A stretch of 64,000 nucleotides of DNA. Origin: Mytilus galloprovincialis (taxonomy: Eukaryota > Mollusca > Bivalvia > Mytilida > Mytilidae). The position numbers and the translations under genes were made by a program. Of the stretch, positions 21,726 through 33,770 are shown piece after piece; position 1 is the stretch's first letter; each line of letters opens with the position of its first letter. The stretch spans positions 3,601,001 through 3,665,000 of the forward strand of contig NC_134846.1 in NCBI RefSeq assembly GCF_965363235.1, read 5' to 3'. A model generated the notes under the pieces. The model was not told the DNA's origin. It ran no database searches and worked only from the letters and a program-made list of their open reading frames with translations.

Positions 21726-24344
21726 AGCTGTGCATTTGTGCGCAACCTTCAAGGAAGATTTTAAATTATCAATATAACCACAAGTTGTTAATCTATAGGA
21801 TACTGACGACTAATGAATGCTAACCCACAGTACAGATTATTTGTTTGAAGTTTTTTAACACGTACTTAGCAAAATGCTCGAACTACTTGACTTTCAAAGA
21901 TCATAATTAACATGTTACACACTGATACAATATGGGTTTTAAACATTACAAACCTGTAATCGTATAAAATACTATACACCTCGCGTGCTTGTTTTAACTT
22001 ATCCAAATAGGTATTTATTTAAAGCCTAAACATTTCGACATATTGTTTTACATTTGGAATTTTCATTGTGTCACAAATTCCAGTTAAGATTTGACTAAAT
22101 ACCAATATCCTGATATCGTCAGGTAAATATGCTACTTTATAGCTTGTTACTTGGTTTAAAACTACGTTCTTTTTTGAAGGACGTAATTTGACCAATAATG
22201 GTTTACTTTTACAAATGGTTACTTGGATTGAAAGTTGTCTCATTGGCACTCATACCACATGTTCTTATATCTATTTATTGTTATAATACATTTTTAAGCA
22301 TCAATCTAAACTAAGCACATTAATCTATTATTATAAACACCACTTTTGTTTGTGCAGCTATATTTTATATACGTGTACGACCACTTATAAAAAAAATTTA
22401 GAAGACACAAGCTTAATATGCTCACTTTAACGCGAAAGTAGCTTCAGTTGCAACAGCTGGTGATTACACACTGCCGCTCTAGCAAATAAACAATTGAAAC
22501 AATACATGTAGGTTTAATTGTTGTATATGAATATCATCTACTAAAGGGCTGATATTGACCATGTTGAATATCTTGACTGGCACTTATTTCAACTATAAAT
22601 ATCTAGATGTACTAACTTATTGGAAACCCATAAGTGTAGAATATTCCGAATAACTTTTGCGTGAAACTATAAGCGACAATGCATTTATCAATTCAGCAAA
22701 AATGACTTTATCTGGAAGTAACTGCATCTTGTACATGTTTTATGCAAGAGAATTGACACCACTCAAATTTGATTAACCTAAAACATCTGTTTACCTCAAT
22801 TCTGAAGAATTGCACAGTTTCAATATGACATTTAGAAGTTATGTGATTGACGGCTTGATCATATTGTATAATTCAAAGGCTAATTTGGTTTTGAAAGATT
22901 TCATTAATTTCCTTTTTGGAAACACAATGTCAGAATAATGACGTAATCATTCTTGTAAATTAATCACAAAAGTATAATGAACATAGAGACTTCAAATGAC
23001 AATGAGTTATAGGGAAAGCGCACAGTAGGGGATACTTCTTATTTTGTATATGAAGGCAAAATAGGAGTAAGGATGTCATATTATTAAAGATAATATCGAA
23101 TATGGCTAAAGTACCATACTTTTCCTGTTGAACTGTAAAAAAAGGCAACACCAGTATGCCTGTGTTTAAATGTCATAAATCGATTGAGAAAACAAATCCG
23201 GATTACAAACTAAAACCGAGGGAAACACATCACCTATAAGAGGATGTAACCAAAGTATCAATCATGACAGGTGCCTCATGGGCTGGATACTTTTTTCATA
23301 GCTTTGTGTTGCGCAGTCTTTTTTGTTTTAGCTAAATACAGTACGTGATGGATATGTTTGTCATTTTCGATTTTTTTTGTATGTTTTTGACCTTCATTTT
23401 GATAAAGGATTTGAATACATTCCTTCTCGTTTGACAATATTTTGATTAAATGCATTAACTGTGATAATATTAGATATACAATTACGATATTTCTCACAAC
23501 GTGAATCAGTGATCTAAACTTTCGTGGTATTAAATAACATAAATTATCAGACGAGTGTTAATTATAAGTGTTTTTTTGTGCATTCTAGAATATATTGTAT
23601 GTGCCTTACATATTTTCGACCTATGTCTAAAAATGCTTATGTTTCTGGTAATTAAAGAGATACTTAAACATTGTAGAACCCATCTAAATGCCGACGAAAA
23701 TATAACATCGAAGAAAGACTGAATTAATATATAATGTAGTATTAATTCAATAAAATCTCCGAAAAAATCATGTTGTTTTATTCCTCAAATTATCTAATCT
23801 TAACAAACAGATATAAGTAGGCACAACACTCAAACCAAAAAAAAACAAACATATATTAAATAAAGAAGATACAGTATTTCCCATATACGTAAAACAAAAC
23901 ATAACAATACATTTTCATGTCAACATCCGGATTTTAGTAACATGTCTGAAGGATATGATAAGCTCGAAATCTGTAATTGTCAAACAAAAAATAACAGATG
24001 TTTTGGCAATCTACCATCAACACTAAGTTATGTAAAGGATTACAAAAGGCAAACACACAGCAAATTGTGAAACACAACGGATGGCGAGGTATATAACATG
24101 GGGCAGACGTATATATCACAATTTAGACAAAAATTCGTTTTTAACTTATAGCACTTCAAACGGTTTTTCTCTATATTTATTTTTTTGATATGAACAGTTT
24201 AATTTTTTTTGTTGGTAATATAATTTTTACTTGCCGTGGTATTCATACATCCCGTCATTGTGTTACTATGCTATAGTCACGTTTTCTATTCTTGTCTTTC
24301 AGTTTTGTTTATGTACTTTAACAACTTTTTTTGTTTGTTTGTTG
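21726..24344. other. No gene seen; short repeat fragment
   Basis: A fragment of the 'GAGACAACTTTC...GTCTCATTGGCACTCATACC' family lies at about 22215-22255 in minus orientation. The rest is AT-rich with no splice-supported frames or tRNA-like folds that I could find. Confidence 0.5.
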
Positions 24345-24925
24345 AAATAGTTGTTTGCTTTAATACTGATTAAGATATAACACAATGTTGAATGCTGACA
24401 TTTTTACCTATAATATCTTTTTTGTCTTCTACTCACACACTGTATATTGGATTTCTAAGCGACTGTCATGCAAGTGAGAGTTCTAAATAGCTTTAAAACC
24501 GGCTTTAAAGCCAGCTTTAATCTTTCAAACGTGTCTTCAGTTGAAAAAAAACCAGCGGTAACAGGAGGGAAAGTGCCCCTGGGGACAACAATCAAAAGTA
24601 AAATCACAAAAATACTGAACTCAGAGGAAAATCAATTCGGAAAGTCCATAATCACATGGCAAAATCAAATAACAAAACGCATCAAAAATGAATGGACAAG
24701 AACTGTCATATTCCTGACTTGGTACAGGCATTTTCAAATGTAGAAAATGGTGGATTGAACCTGGTTTTATAGCTAGCTAAACCTCTCACTTGTATGACAG
24801 TCGCATCAAATTCCATTATATTGTAACCGATGCGTGAACAAAACAAACAGACACAATAGGTAAAAATGTCAAAAATAGGGGTACAGCAGTCAACATTGTG
24901 TTATCATCTTAATCACTATAAAAAC
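24345..24925. mobile_element. Foldback of a dispersed mussel repeat
   Basis: The left arm (24345-24485) and right arm (24782-24925) are inverted and diverged: 'AACACAATGTTGAATGCTGA' against minus-strand 'AACACAATGTTGACTGCTGT', and 'GCGACTGTCATGCAAGTGAG' against 'GCGACTGTCATACAAGTGAG'. The middle has an internal 'AAACCGGCTTTAAAGCCAGC' palindrome, and 'CCTGACTTGGTACAGGCATT' known from the same family. Single-orientation copies occur at 56150-56460 and 63945-64000. Confidence 0.65.
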
Positions 24926-27900
24926 AACAAATGTAACGAAGCACAAAAAGGCATACATCAAATTAACATCCTCATTTCAAAAGACATCCTCATTTCAAAA
25001 GACATCCTCATTTCAAAAGACCCTTAAAAATGCAAAATTTTCTTACATGCTTTAGTTATAAAAAAAAGACCAGTAATGGAGAGGTATATTATATAATCTA
25101 TCAGATTTGAGAAAATCGGAAGGCTGTTCACTTAATTTAGATATTCTTTGAATGATTTAATTTTCAGAAAAAAGCAGGGGAAAACATGATTCTTTGGGGG
25201 GGGGGGGGGGGGTTGACCATTTAAATTATTATATTTCATGAGATGAAATATCAAAAAGAATGTTTAATTGGTTGCAGTTGGTGCTTTATATACTCGAGAT
25301 AATACTGAAACTTAAAATATTCCAAAAAGATGCCTGAATAACAAAATAATATCTGATGAAAGGCGGGACATGGAAATTAGGTTTTTCAGATATTGTCTCA
25401 TTATCAATTTATAAATCTGTTATATCAAATTGAAAATATGAAATATTAAATTAAAAATCTGTTACAATGTCATATCAAATCATTAATTTGTTATATCAAA
25501 TTGGAAAAAAATAAATTAGCATGCCCTAAAAGTCCTCGCCCTAAAGCCTTCCGTAGTAATCATGACCATGGATTCGTTTTTAAAATATGTAAACCATTGA
25601 AATGCTGTTTAATAATTTTTTTTCCTTACAGCCAAGTTAATGAATCTATACTAAAATGTACATACATGTATTAATCAAAAATTGCATGCCCTCAAAATTG
25701 AGGTCACCGTGGTAATAAAACGGTAATCATGACTTTTTTTTAAATTAACGAATCAATGGAAATTTTTGACATTAAAAAAAATCTTTTACAAATCAAAGCT
25801 TTCACTACTACTTACATGTAATTCCAAAATTAAACATCTTGAAAAAAATATATGAATTTAAGTCAGATAAATAACTATTCCTGTTGACTTTAAAAAAAAT
25901 AACAATTTTAAGATAGTAAACCTCTCTTTTTATCTTTGAGCTAAATGCATGAATCAGACTAAATTTATATCAATTTTGATTTGAACATTCTATCTTTTTA
26001 GTACCATTTTTGTGAATGGTAATTATGTCATGGTCAACATGTCTAAAAGATTCCCAAAAGCGTCTTTTTCATTAATAAATATTTAGAATATAAAACCTTG
26101 TACGCCTTTTTGCTTCAAAATGTTTCCATTTAGACCATATATGAACTATTACGGTCATTCAGACTATATTTGAACTAAAATTGTCTATATTTATTCGTTT
26201 ATGTACAAATTACAGTAATAATGTATATGTCTATTCCATAAAATAAGGTTATTAAAATCATTTACGTCAAAAATGGATTTTAGAAATTTCATTTAAAAAG
26301 GCTGTTAGTACAAACAAAAATAATAACAGACGCCTTTCGAAAACAATTGGGAAGATTTTTAACGGTGCTATGGTCAACATATTGGTTTATATATGTGCAG
26401 ACATGCACACTTAAGGTAGGCATAGAGGCAGAAAACACAATAATACATTTATGTTTGCATCACTGGCACTTATAACTGTTGACATTATTTTATTATTAAA
26501 AACTTAAAAGCAATTAACTGTTTATTAACAGTAAAACAACATTTTTATTTTGACCTTAATAATAAGTTTTTGATTTAACGACGTAATACCAGTAGAATTT
26601 AATATAAGGTTATATAAATACCTTTAAGTCGGTTGTCTCTGTGGCACTCATACCACATCGTCTTATTTATATAAACTATTTGTTAGGGTATTTTTTAGTT
26701 CAATAACTTCTACATTTCATTTTGAGAACATTGTGTTTCATGTCCAAATGTTCATTACAATTTACATTTTTGACGAAAGGCAATAAGAAGTTATCGCCTA
26801 ATTTTGAAGGAAGGTAACCCTTTTCATTAAAACAATTGAGAACATATTGTTTCGTTTTCTCTATGTTTCACTGCTTGGTTTATGATAGGTGATAACGAGT
26901 TTGGACTCGATTTTGCTCTGTTATTTGTTCATTAGAATGTTGATGAAGATTTTAATATTTTTTAACATTTCTCTTATCACAAATAAACCTTTTAAAAAGT
27001 AATTTCAGAATCCGGAAGTGTGCAATATGATAAATTGATATGAGTCATTTATTCTAGTTACATGTAAGCACACTATATTTACTGTAGACCTACATACAAA
27101 TCAAGAGTAAAGGTTTTATACTGATATTTATAGAATAATGCTGTGTCTAACCTTGAAGATGCGAAAATAGAAGCCAATGCTGCATATGAAAACCTAAAGT
27201 ACAACTCGAATTACAAAAAAACTGTGAAAAATTTATATAGGAAAATTCTTTTATGGATAACAAAGATTTTTTTTTAATATCTGCACAGCCCGCCGTTTTA
27301 GGCATGGATCCTCCCTTTTATGTTATTTAAAGATAATTTATTGAATGTTTTGTTTGTCCTTATCAATACAATCTTACAATAACCGTTATTTAGACGGGGC
27401 GCTCATCTCCTCCTTTTACCCACTCTCCTTCTTGAGGATCTTGATGGGGTTTACAAAATGATTGGTCTAATGAATACTGAAACACAATGACATAGAGTAT
27501 AAAGAACAAAGAAAATAGACCACCATAAATAAAGAATAGAGTATAATATGGTTCTAAAATATAAAGAACAGAAATCAATCAGAACAGAAATCAATCAAAG
27601 TCACTTGTCTAATAAACCTTTTTTTTGTATACCTAGGAAAGTTGTTGTTTGAGACAAGTGCTCGTGAAAATAAATTAGGCAAAATTCATCTAGAATACTG
27701 ATGTAAAAAATAATGCTAAACTGATGACGTCTCACAAGCCATAGACCATTATATATTTTAGTGATTTATGGTGTAAATTAATTTAGCAATTTCAAGGACG
27801 AACACTTAAGTACAGATAACTGGTCTTACATGTCTTATGCAATGGAAAACTTTGCATTTATAGAAAGGCCATAACAGATAATAAACCGATTATTTTTCAA

Positions 27901-28377
27901 AATTGACAAATCTAATGCCTTCTCATGACCATTATCACGGCTTCAGCACCTCAGCAAGGCCTTAAAATTTTCACAAAATTAGACATTGACATATACCTAA
28001 TTGGTTGAAATTTATCTAATTGACATTACCAGACATGTAAAGTTTAAATAGAGAAGTAGCTTCCAGTTCTAAAATGTCATTTAAAAAAACATCTTTCGAA
28101 CAGTCTGTATCAAAATTAAAATTAAAACATAACATGAAAATAGAAATGAAAAGACTGCCTGTAATGTCACGAATAAATGATTCTTGTGCATGTAACCACG
28201 TCTAAAGAATTAAACTGATTATTCAGTGAAATACAACATCCGGTCATACGCGTGATTTTAACAGTTAAATAATGATCCAAAAAAAAAAACATATGAAGTA
28301 TTTAAAATGAGAATAAATGCAAAGACTACATATTACACAACCTAACGAAACACAATGCAATAAACATGCAATAATGA
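24926..28377. other. No gene seen
   Basis: There are three direct copies of 'CATCCTCATTTCAAAAGA' at about 24967-25021, a G run at 25197-25213, and a short 'GTTGTCTCTGTGGCACTCAT' repeat fragment near 26630-26665. Otherwise AT-rich with no supportable exon or RNA gene. Confidence 0.5.
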
Positions 28378-28505
28378 AATCGAGAATGGATATTGGGAAT
28401 GTGTCAAAGAGGCAACAAGTTAATCCGACCTAAGAAGAGAAAAAACCGAAGGTCACAAGTGGGTCTTCAATACAGCGAAAAAATTCCGTAACCAGAGGCG
28501 TGCTT
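28378..28505 (-). repeat. Fragment of the repeat family seen at 53880-54455
   Basis: 'GAATGTGTCAAAGAGGCAAC' and 'GGTCTTCAATACAGCGAAAA' with 'TTCCGTAACCAGAGGC' correspond on the minus strand to 'CTCTTTGACACATTCCC', 'GTTGCATTGAAGACC' and 'CTCCGGATGCGAGAATTTC' at 54310-54435. Confidence 0.6.
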
Positions 28506-28856
28506 TAAGAAAAATAACAGGCCTCTCAACAAAAATATGTACTAGTTCAATGATAATGGACGTCATACTTAACTCCGAAATATATTAAAGAAACTGAAAA
28601 TAAAATTCATACACGACTAACAGAGGCCATAGGCTCCTCACTGCAACAATTAGTTGCTGTCTACAATAATTATTGACGGAGTCTGTACAAAATGTCAAAA
28701 CCTTAATTACTCCGAATGAAGAGCTAAAGTCTGTACAATATGTCAAAACTTAAATTACTCCGAATGAAGAGCTCTTCAATACGTCTGTAGCAAGGTGTAA
28801 GCAGATGTAATTTGCATTGCCCCTTTCTACTGTCGATTTTGTTTTTGGTCATAATT

Positions 28857-28987
28857 TACAGATCTAACATTGTTGGGTTGATGTTTAGACGAGTTGTATA
28901 TACATTATGTACACAGCCATGTATCACCATCATTGATGGCGATCCGATGGATACATCTGTTGTAGGGTTGTCACTGACTCAAACGTA

Positions 28988-29041
<54 letters not shown>

Positions 29042-29080
29042 ACTCGTCTAAACATCAACCCAACAATGTTAGATCTGTAA
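28857..29080. repeat. Inverted SINE tails around a (TA)n microsatellite
   Basis: A forward tail block (28857-28990: 'AACATTGTTGGGTTGATG' through 'CACTGACTCAAACGTACTT') runs into about 49 bp of TA dinucleotides (28990-29038) and then the same tail inverted ('CAACTCGTCTAAACATCAAC', 29040-29080). The two arms could pair over more than 40 bp. Confidence 0.8.
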
Positions 29081-29258
29081 ATTTGCTTTCGCAAATTTTT
29101 GGTTCTTCCCTCGCCGGGATTCGAACCCATGCTACTGTGATATCGTGACACCAAATCGCCTGCACTGCAGCCGTCCCGCTAGACCACACGACCACCTGGG
29201 CTCTCAAAAAAAGAGCTTTCGCTGGCCGTGTGTTACCTTTCCTCGTCAGTTTTAATCT
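29036..29258 (-). mobile_element. tRNA-derived SINE, copy 1
   Basis: On the minus strand: 'AGATTAAAACTGACGAGG', a tRNA-like head with an A-box-like 'GTGTGGTCTAGCGGG' and a B-box 'GGGTTCGAATCC' (complement of 29117-29128), then 'GCGAAAGCAAATTTACAG' and the common tail 'GACGAGTTGTATATA'. The internal Pol III promoter boxes and fixed tail identify a tRNA-derived SINE. It is part of a 480-bp inverted copy (29036-29517) of 29697-30180. Confidence 0.85.
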
Positions 29259-29517
29259 AGCGGCGTACTGCAGTACATGATATATAAGGCATGAAAATGT
29301 TATTGTTACAGATCAGCTAAATTATCTATAGTAAAGGATCCTACAAATTAATGTAATAAACAGTCACAGAAAATAATTATATTTATAAGAACGTCTGAGT
29401 CAGTGACAACTCTACAACAGATGTATCCATCGGATCGCCATCAATGATGGTGATACATGGCTGTGTATATAATGTATATACAACTCGTCTAAACATCAAC
29501 CCAACAATGTTAGATCT

Positions 29518-29742
29518 AGATTAAAACTGACGAGGAAAGGTAACACACGGCCAGCGAAAGCTCTTTTTTTGAGAGCCCAGGTGGTCGTGTGGTCTAGCGG
29601 GACGGCTGCAGTGCAGGCGATTTGGTGTCACGATATCACAGTAGCATGGGTTCGAATCCCGGCGAGGGAAGAACCAAAAATTTGCGAAAGCAAATTTACA
29701 GATCTAACATTGTTGGGTTGATGTTTAGACGAGTTGTATATA
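29518..29742 (+). mobile_element. tRNA-derived SINE, copy 2
   Basis: Same head and tail as copies 1 and 3. It starts exactly at the centre of symmetry of the cluster ('TTAGATCT|AGATTAAAA'). The B box lies at about 29648-29660. The tail continues into a shared 220-bp spacer leading to copy 3, so copies 2 and 3 form tandem composite units of about 440 bp. Confidence 0.85.
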
Positions 29743-29958
29743 CATTATGTACACAGCCATGTATCACCATCATTGATGGCGATCCGATGTATACATCTGT
29801 TGTAGAGTTGTCACTGACTCAGACGTACTTATAAATATAATTATTTTCTGTGACTGTATATTACATTAATTTGTAGGATCCTTTACTATAGATAATTTAG
29901 CTGATCTGTAACAATAACATCTTCATGCCTTATATATCATGTACTGCAGTACGCCGCT

Positions 29959-30187
29959 AGATTAAAACTGACGAGGAAAGGTAACACACGGCCAGCGAAA
30001 GCTCTTTTTTTGAGAGCCCAGGTGGTCGTATGGTCTAGCGGGACGGCTGCAGTGCAGGCGATTTGGTGTCACGATATCACAGTAGCATGGGTTCGAATCC
30101 CGGCGAGGGAAGAACCAAAAATTTGCGAAAGCAAATTTACAGATCTAACATTGTTGGGTTGATGTTTAGACAAGTTATATATATATA
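29959..30187 (+). mobile_element. tRNA-derived SINE, copy 3
   Basis: Nearly identical to copy 2, ending in 'GACAAGTTATATATATATAT', i.e. a TA-type simple tail at the true 3' end. The A-box-like segment lies near 30028-30042 and the B box 'GGGTTCGAATCC' near 30090-30101. The spacer 29743-29958 before it is the same as the (inverted) spacer at 29259-29470. Confidence 0.85.
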
Positions 30188-30189
30188 TA

Positions 30190-31880
30190 ACATGTATGAC
30201 GAATAACGTATGACTTAACGTTTTGTTTATTAAAACATTCTAAAAAAAAAACAATAAAAACTCGCAATATTTCGACAAAAAAATATCAATTAGAACTGTC
30301 ATGGAATATTGTTAATGTTAGATTTGACTTGGGACCAATATATTTATGTATAAGTGCCAGACACGGATAAAAAACGAAAAATTTGAACATATTAGTATCT
30401 ATCTGTATACTATGATTTATCTAAATTAGAATAAATTACTTTTGTTATTTGCCCTAAAAAAAACTTATACGAATACAACAGTTCTATTTTGATTCGGTTC
30501 ACATATAACAATACACACATAAGCTCTTGAGAGCTTTTTACCGAATATAAAATAACATAAACACAACTTTAAAACACACACAACATGCAGACAAGATACA
30601 AATAAACAACATTTGTTTGCATAAAAACACTACTGGCATCCTGAAATACATGCAAAGCATTACTAAAATACATATCTATATATGCCATATTATACCAGTA
30701 TATCTGTAAGCGGACCTCGAAGAGGACACTCATTAAATACGCATATGCATAATAACTTAAACTGAAATAAGAAGATGTGGTATTAGTGCCAAAGTCACAG
30801 AGTGTAGAAAAGTAAACAACTATAGGTCAAATTTCTGATTTTAACATAAAGCCTTGACTCACGCCGAACAGCAAACTATAAAGGGCCACACAATGACTAA
30901 TGTAAAATAAATCAAACAAACAAAAAAAAGCGGTCTTATCAATAAAAAAAAAAAGAGAAGCAAGAAAACACTTATGAACCACATTCTGTGTCATTTGGTC
31001 TTTGTGAAGAATTGTCTCATTGGCAATCACACAACATATTCATTTAGATATAAATAAATCTTTTCCAAAGTTGACGCAGGGTAAGTCTAGGAAAAAGAAA
31101 AGAAAGAATGTTATCACAGCCTGAACATCGAGTCTCTGCTTGGTGTTATTGAAAACTTTAATAATTATTGATACGATCAGAAAAAAATTAGACGTTGTAT
31201 AGTGGTGAAACAATTAAATTCAAATTTATTTTTATTTTCTTAGATTTTTTATATGTGTCAATTGTATATTTGGATGCATCGTTTTCCAATTTGTAATTGT
31301 GTTTAAAATTTGTTAACACACTTCATAGTAAAGTTAAAAAATCAAATATCTTTCTTCATTTTTAAAACAGATTATGGACAGACTAAATTTGTTTTCCCGT
31401 CTTTGTGAGAACAGAATAATTAAATTGAAAACAAAACGACCTTAAAGAAAAATATATTTTAGTTTCCGTATTTCTAAACACATTAACTTAATTCATAAAC
31501 TCCCGCTAAAAAAAAGTAAACAAATGTACGTGTACCGATACTAAAAACCTTGCAGTAAACATTATTTTATGATACATGTGATAGCAATTGTATAAAGTAA
31601 GTATTTTTATACATTGATATTTACAATGACTTAGAGAGTATATATTGGTCATATAGTCATGCACTTAAAAAATACACATATTCATATAAACTTGCTATCA
31701 ATGGTGTGGTTATTATATTCAAAATAGGCTAGAAATAAACATGTTAGACGTACTTCATTATTGACCGAATTAACTAGACACAGATAATTTCTATCAATAA
31801 ATACTGTTTTATTTGAGGTCAATATTTCACAACTACTTTTGGTATTTTTAGTATTGTTCATTTGTCAATGTTTGTCGAGC
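30190..31880. other. No gene seen
   Basis: AT-rich. A short 'ATTGTCTCATTGGCAATCAC' fragment of the common dispersed repeat is present near 31010-31030 (minus orientation). No supportable exon. Confidence 0.5.
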
Positions 31881-31889
31881 CGCTCTTTT

Positions 31890-32175
31890 AAAACAAACCA
31901 TCTAATGTCAATGCCGTCACTAGAGGAGGCATTATATTCGTCCGTCTGTCTGTTCGTACGTCCGTGCTTACGTTCGTACGTATACGTCCCAATATTGGTT
32001 TCCGTTCTGTAACTTTAGTTTGCCTCAACCAAATGTAATGCCCCTTATACACAATGCTAATTACCACATCATACATATTTCATTAGAATGTGGGTGTCGT
32101 TACTTTTGCTGTTTCATGACCTTTTATAAAGTTATATATGCAAGCGGGGACATTCTCTCCAATTATGTACAACCA
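31890..32175 (+). repeat. Single unit related to the 13.4-14.1 kb tandem repeat
   Basis: A 'CGTCCGTCTGTCTGTTCGTA' stretch precedes 'GTTTGCCTCAACCAAATGTA', 'TTATACACAATGCTAATTAC' and 'TATATATGCAAGCGGGGACA', in the order seen at 13395-14135. It has one unit instead of four. Confidence 0.65.
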
Positions 32176-32552
32176 GTTAAAAACTGGAATCCCATTATTT
32201 ATTTAAAAAAAAACAATATTTAAAGTACAGAGTGATTTTTCTGCAAAAGTAACTACTGTGCCACCGGGGATTGACTCGGGGATCACTGCGACATGACAAT
32301 GTAAGCTACATATGATACAGAATGGTAAGCAGATCCTGCTCCTTCTGTTGCAAAGTAAACCAAAAGTCATTTATTGAACTAAAATTCACAGGCGGAGCTT
32401 ATGAACCGTAAACCAATCTTAATGTTTTTCTACAGGCACAACCACTTTCTATCATGCGATTTAGCATACTTAACTTAATATCATTTTATACGGAACATTC
32501 ACAGACATTGAGGTATAGGTCCATTCGATCTTGGTTTACAGAAAGTATTAAG

Positions 32553-33770
32553 ACCCCAGTCCTACTAAACCACGATCGCACCACGCACCACGCTCAACGC
32601 AATATAAAATAAATTCAGATCGTGTTGAGGTCGCGGTATGAGCGGATAAAAATGTAAAATGTTTCAATCGAGTTGCTACTACGTTCTCATTACGCTTTTA
32701 CAACGATCCCACTACGATTATACCACGTTCTCACCCCTCTTATTCTGCGTCATCTCTACTATTATCACGATCTTTCTACGGTCATAACGTCCTCACTACG
32801 ACCATACTACGATTTATCCGATTGCAACACGATCTTACCGCGATTCTACTGCGCTTATAGCACGCTCTTACCACGATTATAATACGATCAGACCACGTTC
32901 ATATCGCGATCACTACGCTCGCAACAATAAGGTCAACATCGTGTTCCATATAAATACTGTTCCATTCATTCTATTTCTGATTAATAAGTATTTTTCTTGG
33001 AAACAATACAGCCATGTCAACAAAATCTAACATAACACGTTGCTGTGGTGGTAGGGTAGATGTATATGCATAAGGAGCACTGACAGTAACGAATCCTGAT
33101 CCAGCAGAGATGTCGGACCAACCAATTCAACCTGAATCACAACCTTATGTTGGTCCATCAAGCTTAAAATAACGATGTTTTAGTGAACGTTAGTTGGGAT
33201 GACACAGATGTGTCAAGCATGGTTGAACCGTTAAAGAAAAAGGACAAAAAGTCCAAATTACATACAGACAAACGGATCCTGGAGAGCTTTTATATATTTC
33301 ATGTAAAAATGACAATGAGCATAATGGTCGTAGTACGAACGTAGTCAGGTCGTAAGACGAATGTGATGAGGACGGCATGGGCGTGCTAGTATCGTACTCT
33401 TGAACAGCGTGGTGTCAACGCAGTCTAATCGTAGTGGAAGTGTAGATGGGTCGCGGTGAGAACGTGATGGTCGTAGTGAGGTCGTAATAACGTTGCTGTG
33501 AGATCGTAGCGCAGTCTCCCCGAATTGAATCACGCTTTAGCTACGCTCTCGCTACGATGGTACCGCGACCTTTGCAATCTTACCACGACTTTACTACGCT
33601 TCTACTACGACCTGCTTTCGCCACGACTGCACAACAATTGTTTTGAACATGTTTAAAGTTGTCCATGATCTTGAATACCTCGCCACGACCATCTTACGAT
33701 CGCACGAGGATAGTCAAAACTTTCATTTTTTATAGATCGTAGTGAGATCGTGGCCTAGTGGTACAGCGGT
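32553..33770. mobile_element. Foldback element built of 11-bp CpG-bearing units
   Basis: The terminal 25 bp are inverted and match at about 19 positions, both ending 'CCACGATC' inward (32570-32577; minus strand of 33746-33753). From about 32570 to 32935 the sequence is a degenerate array with a period near 11 bp of the form ACYACGNTYNT ('ACTACGATTATACCACGTTC'). From 33325 to 33520 the same unit runs inverted ('GGTCGTAGTGAGGTCGTAAT'), and 33528-33640 returns to the first orientation. A unique middle (32940-33320) contains a short frame beginning 'MSTKSNITRCCGG' and a Lys-rich piece ('EKGQKV'), both short and interrupted. The family is unknown to me. Confidence 0.7.

Noticed and set aside
29622-29834. 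Protein-like frames in the SINE cluster (28812-29051, 28930-29154, 29622-29834)
   Set aside because: They run through tRNA-like heads, tails and the TA microsatellite; the translated 'MVSRYHSSMGSNPGEG' is the B-box region.
30017-30115. A functional tRNA gene at the SINE heads or at 37213-37290
   Set aside because: A and B boxes are present, but I could not form a full cloverleaf with acceptor pairing, and each is followed by a conserved SINE body, so they are SINE heads.
32673-32882. 69-codon frame rich in Leu, Tyr and Ser
   Set aside because: It is a reading of the 11-bp array; the same array is inverted nearby and shows no coding bias.
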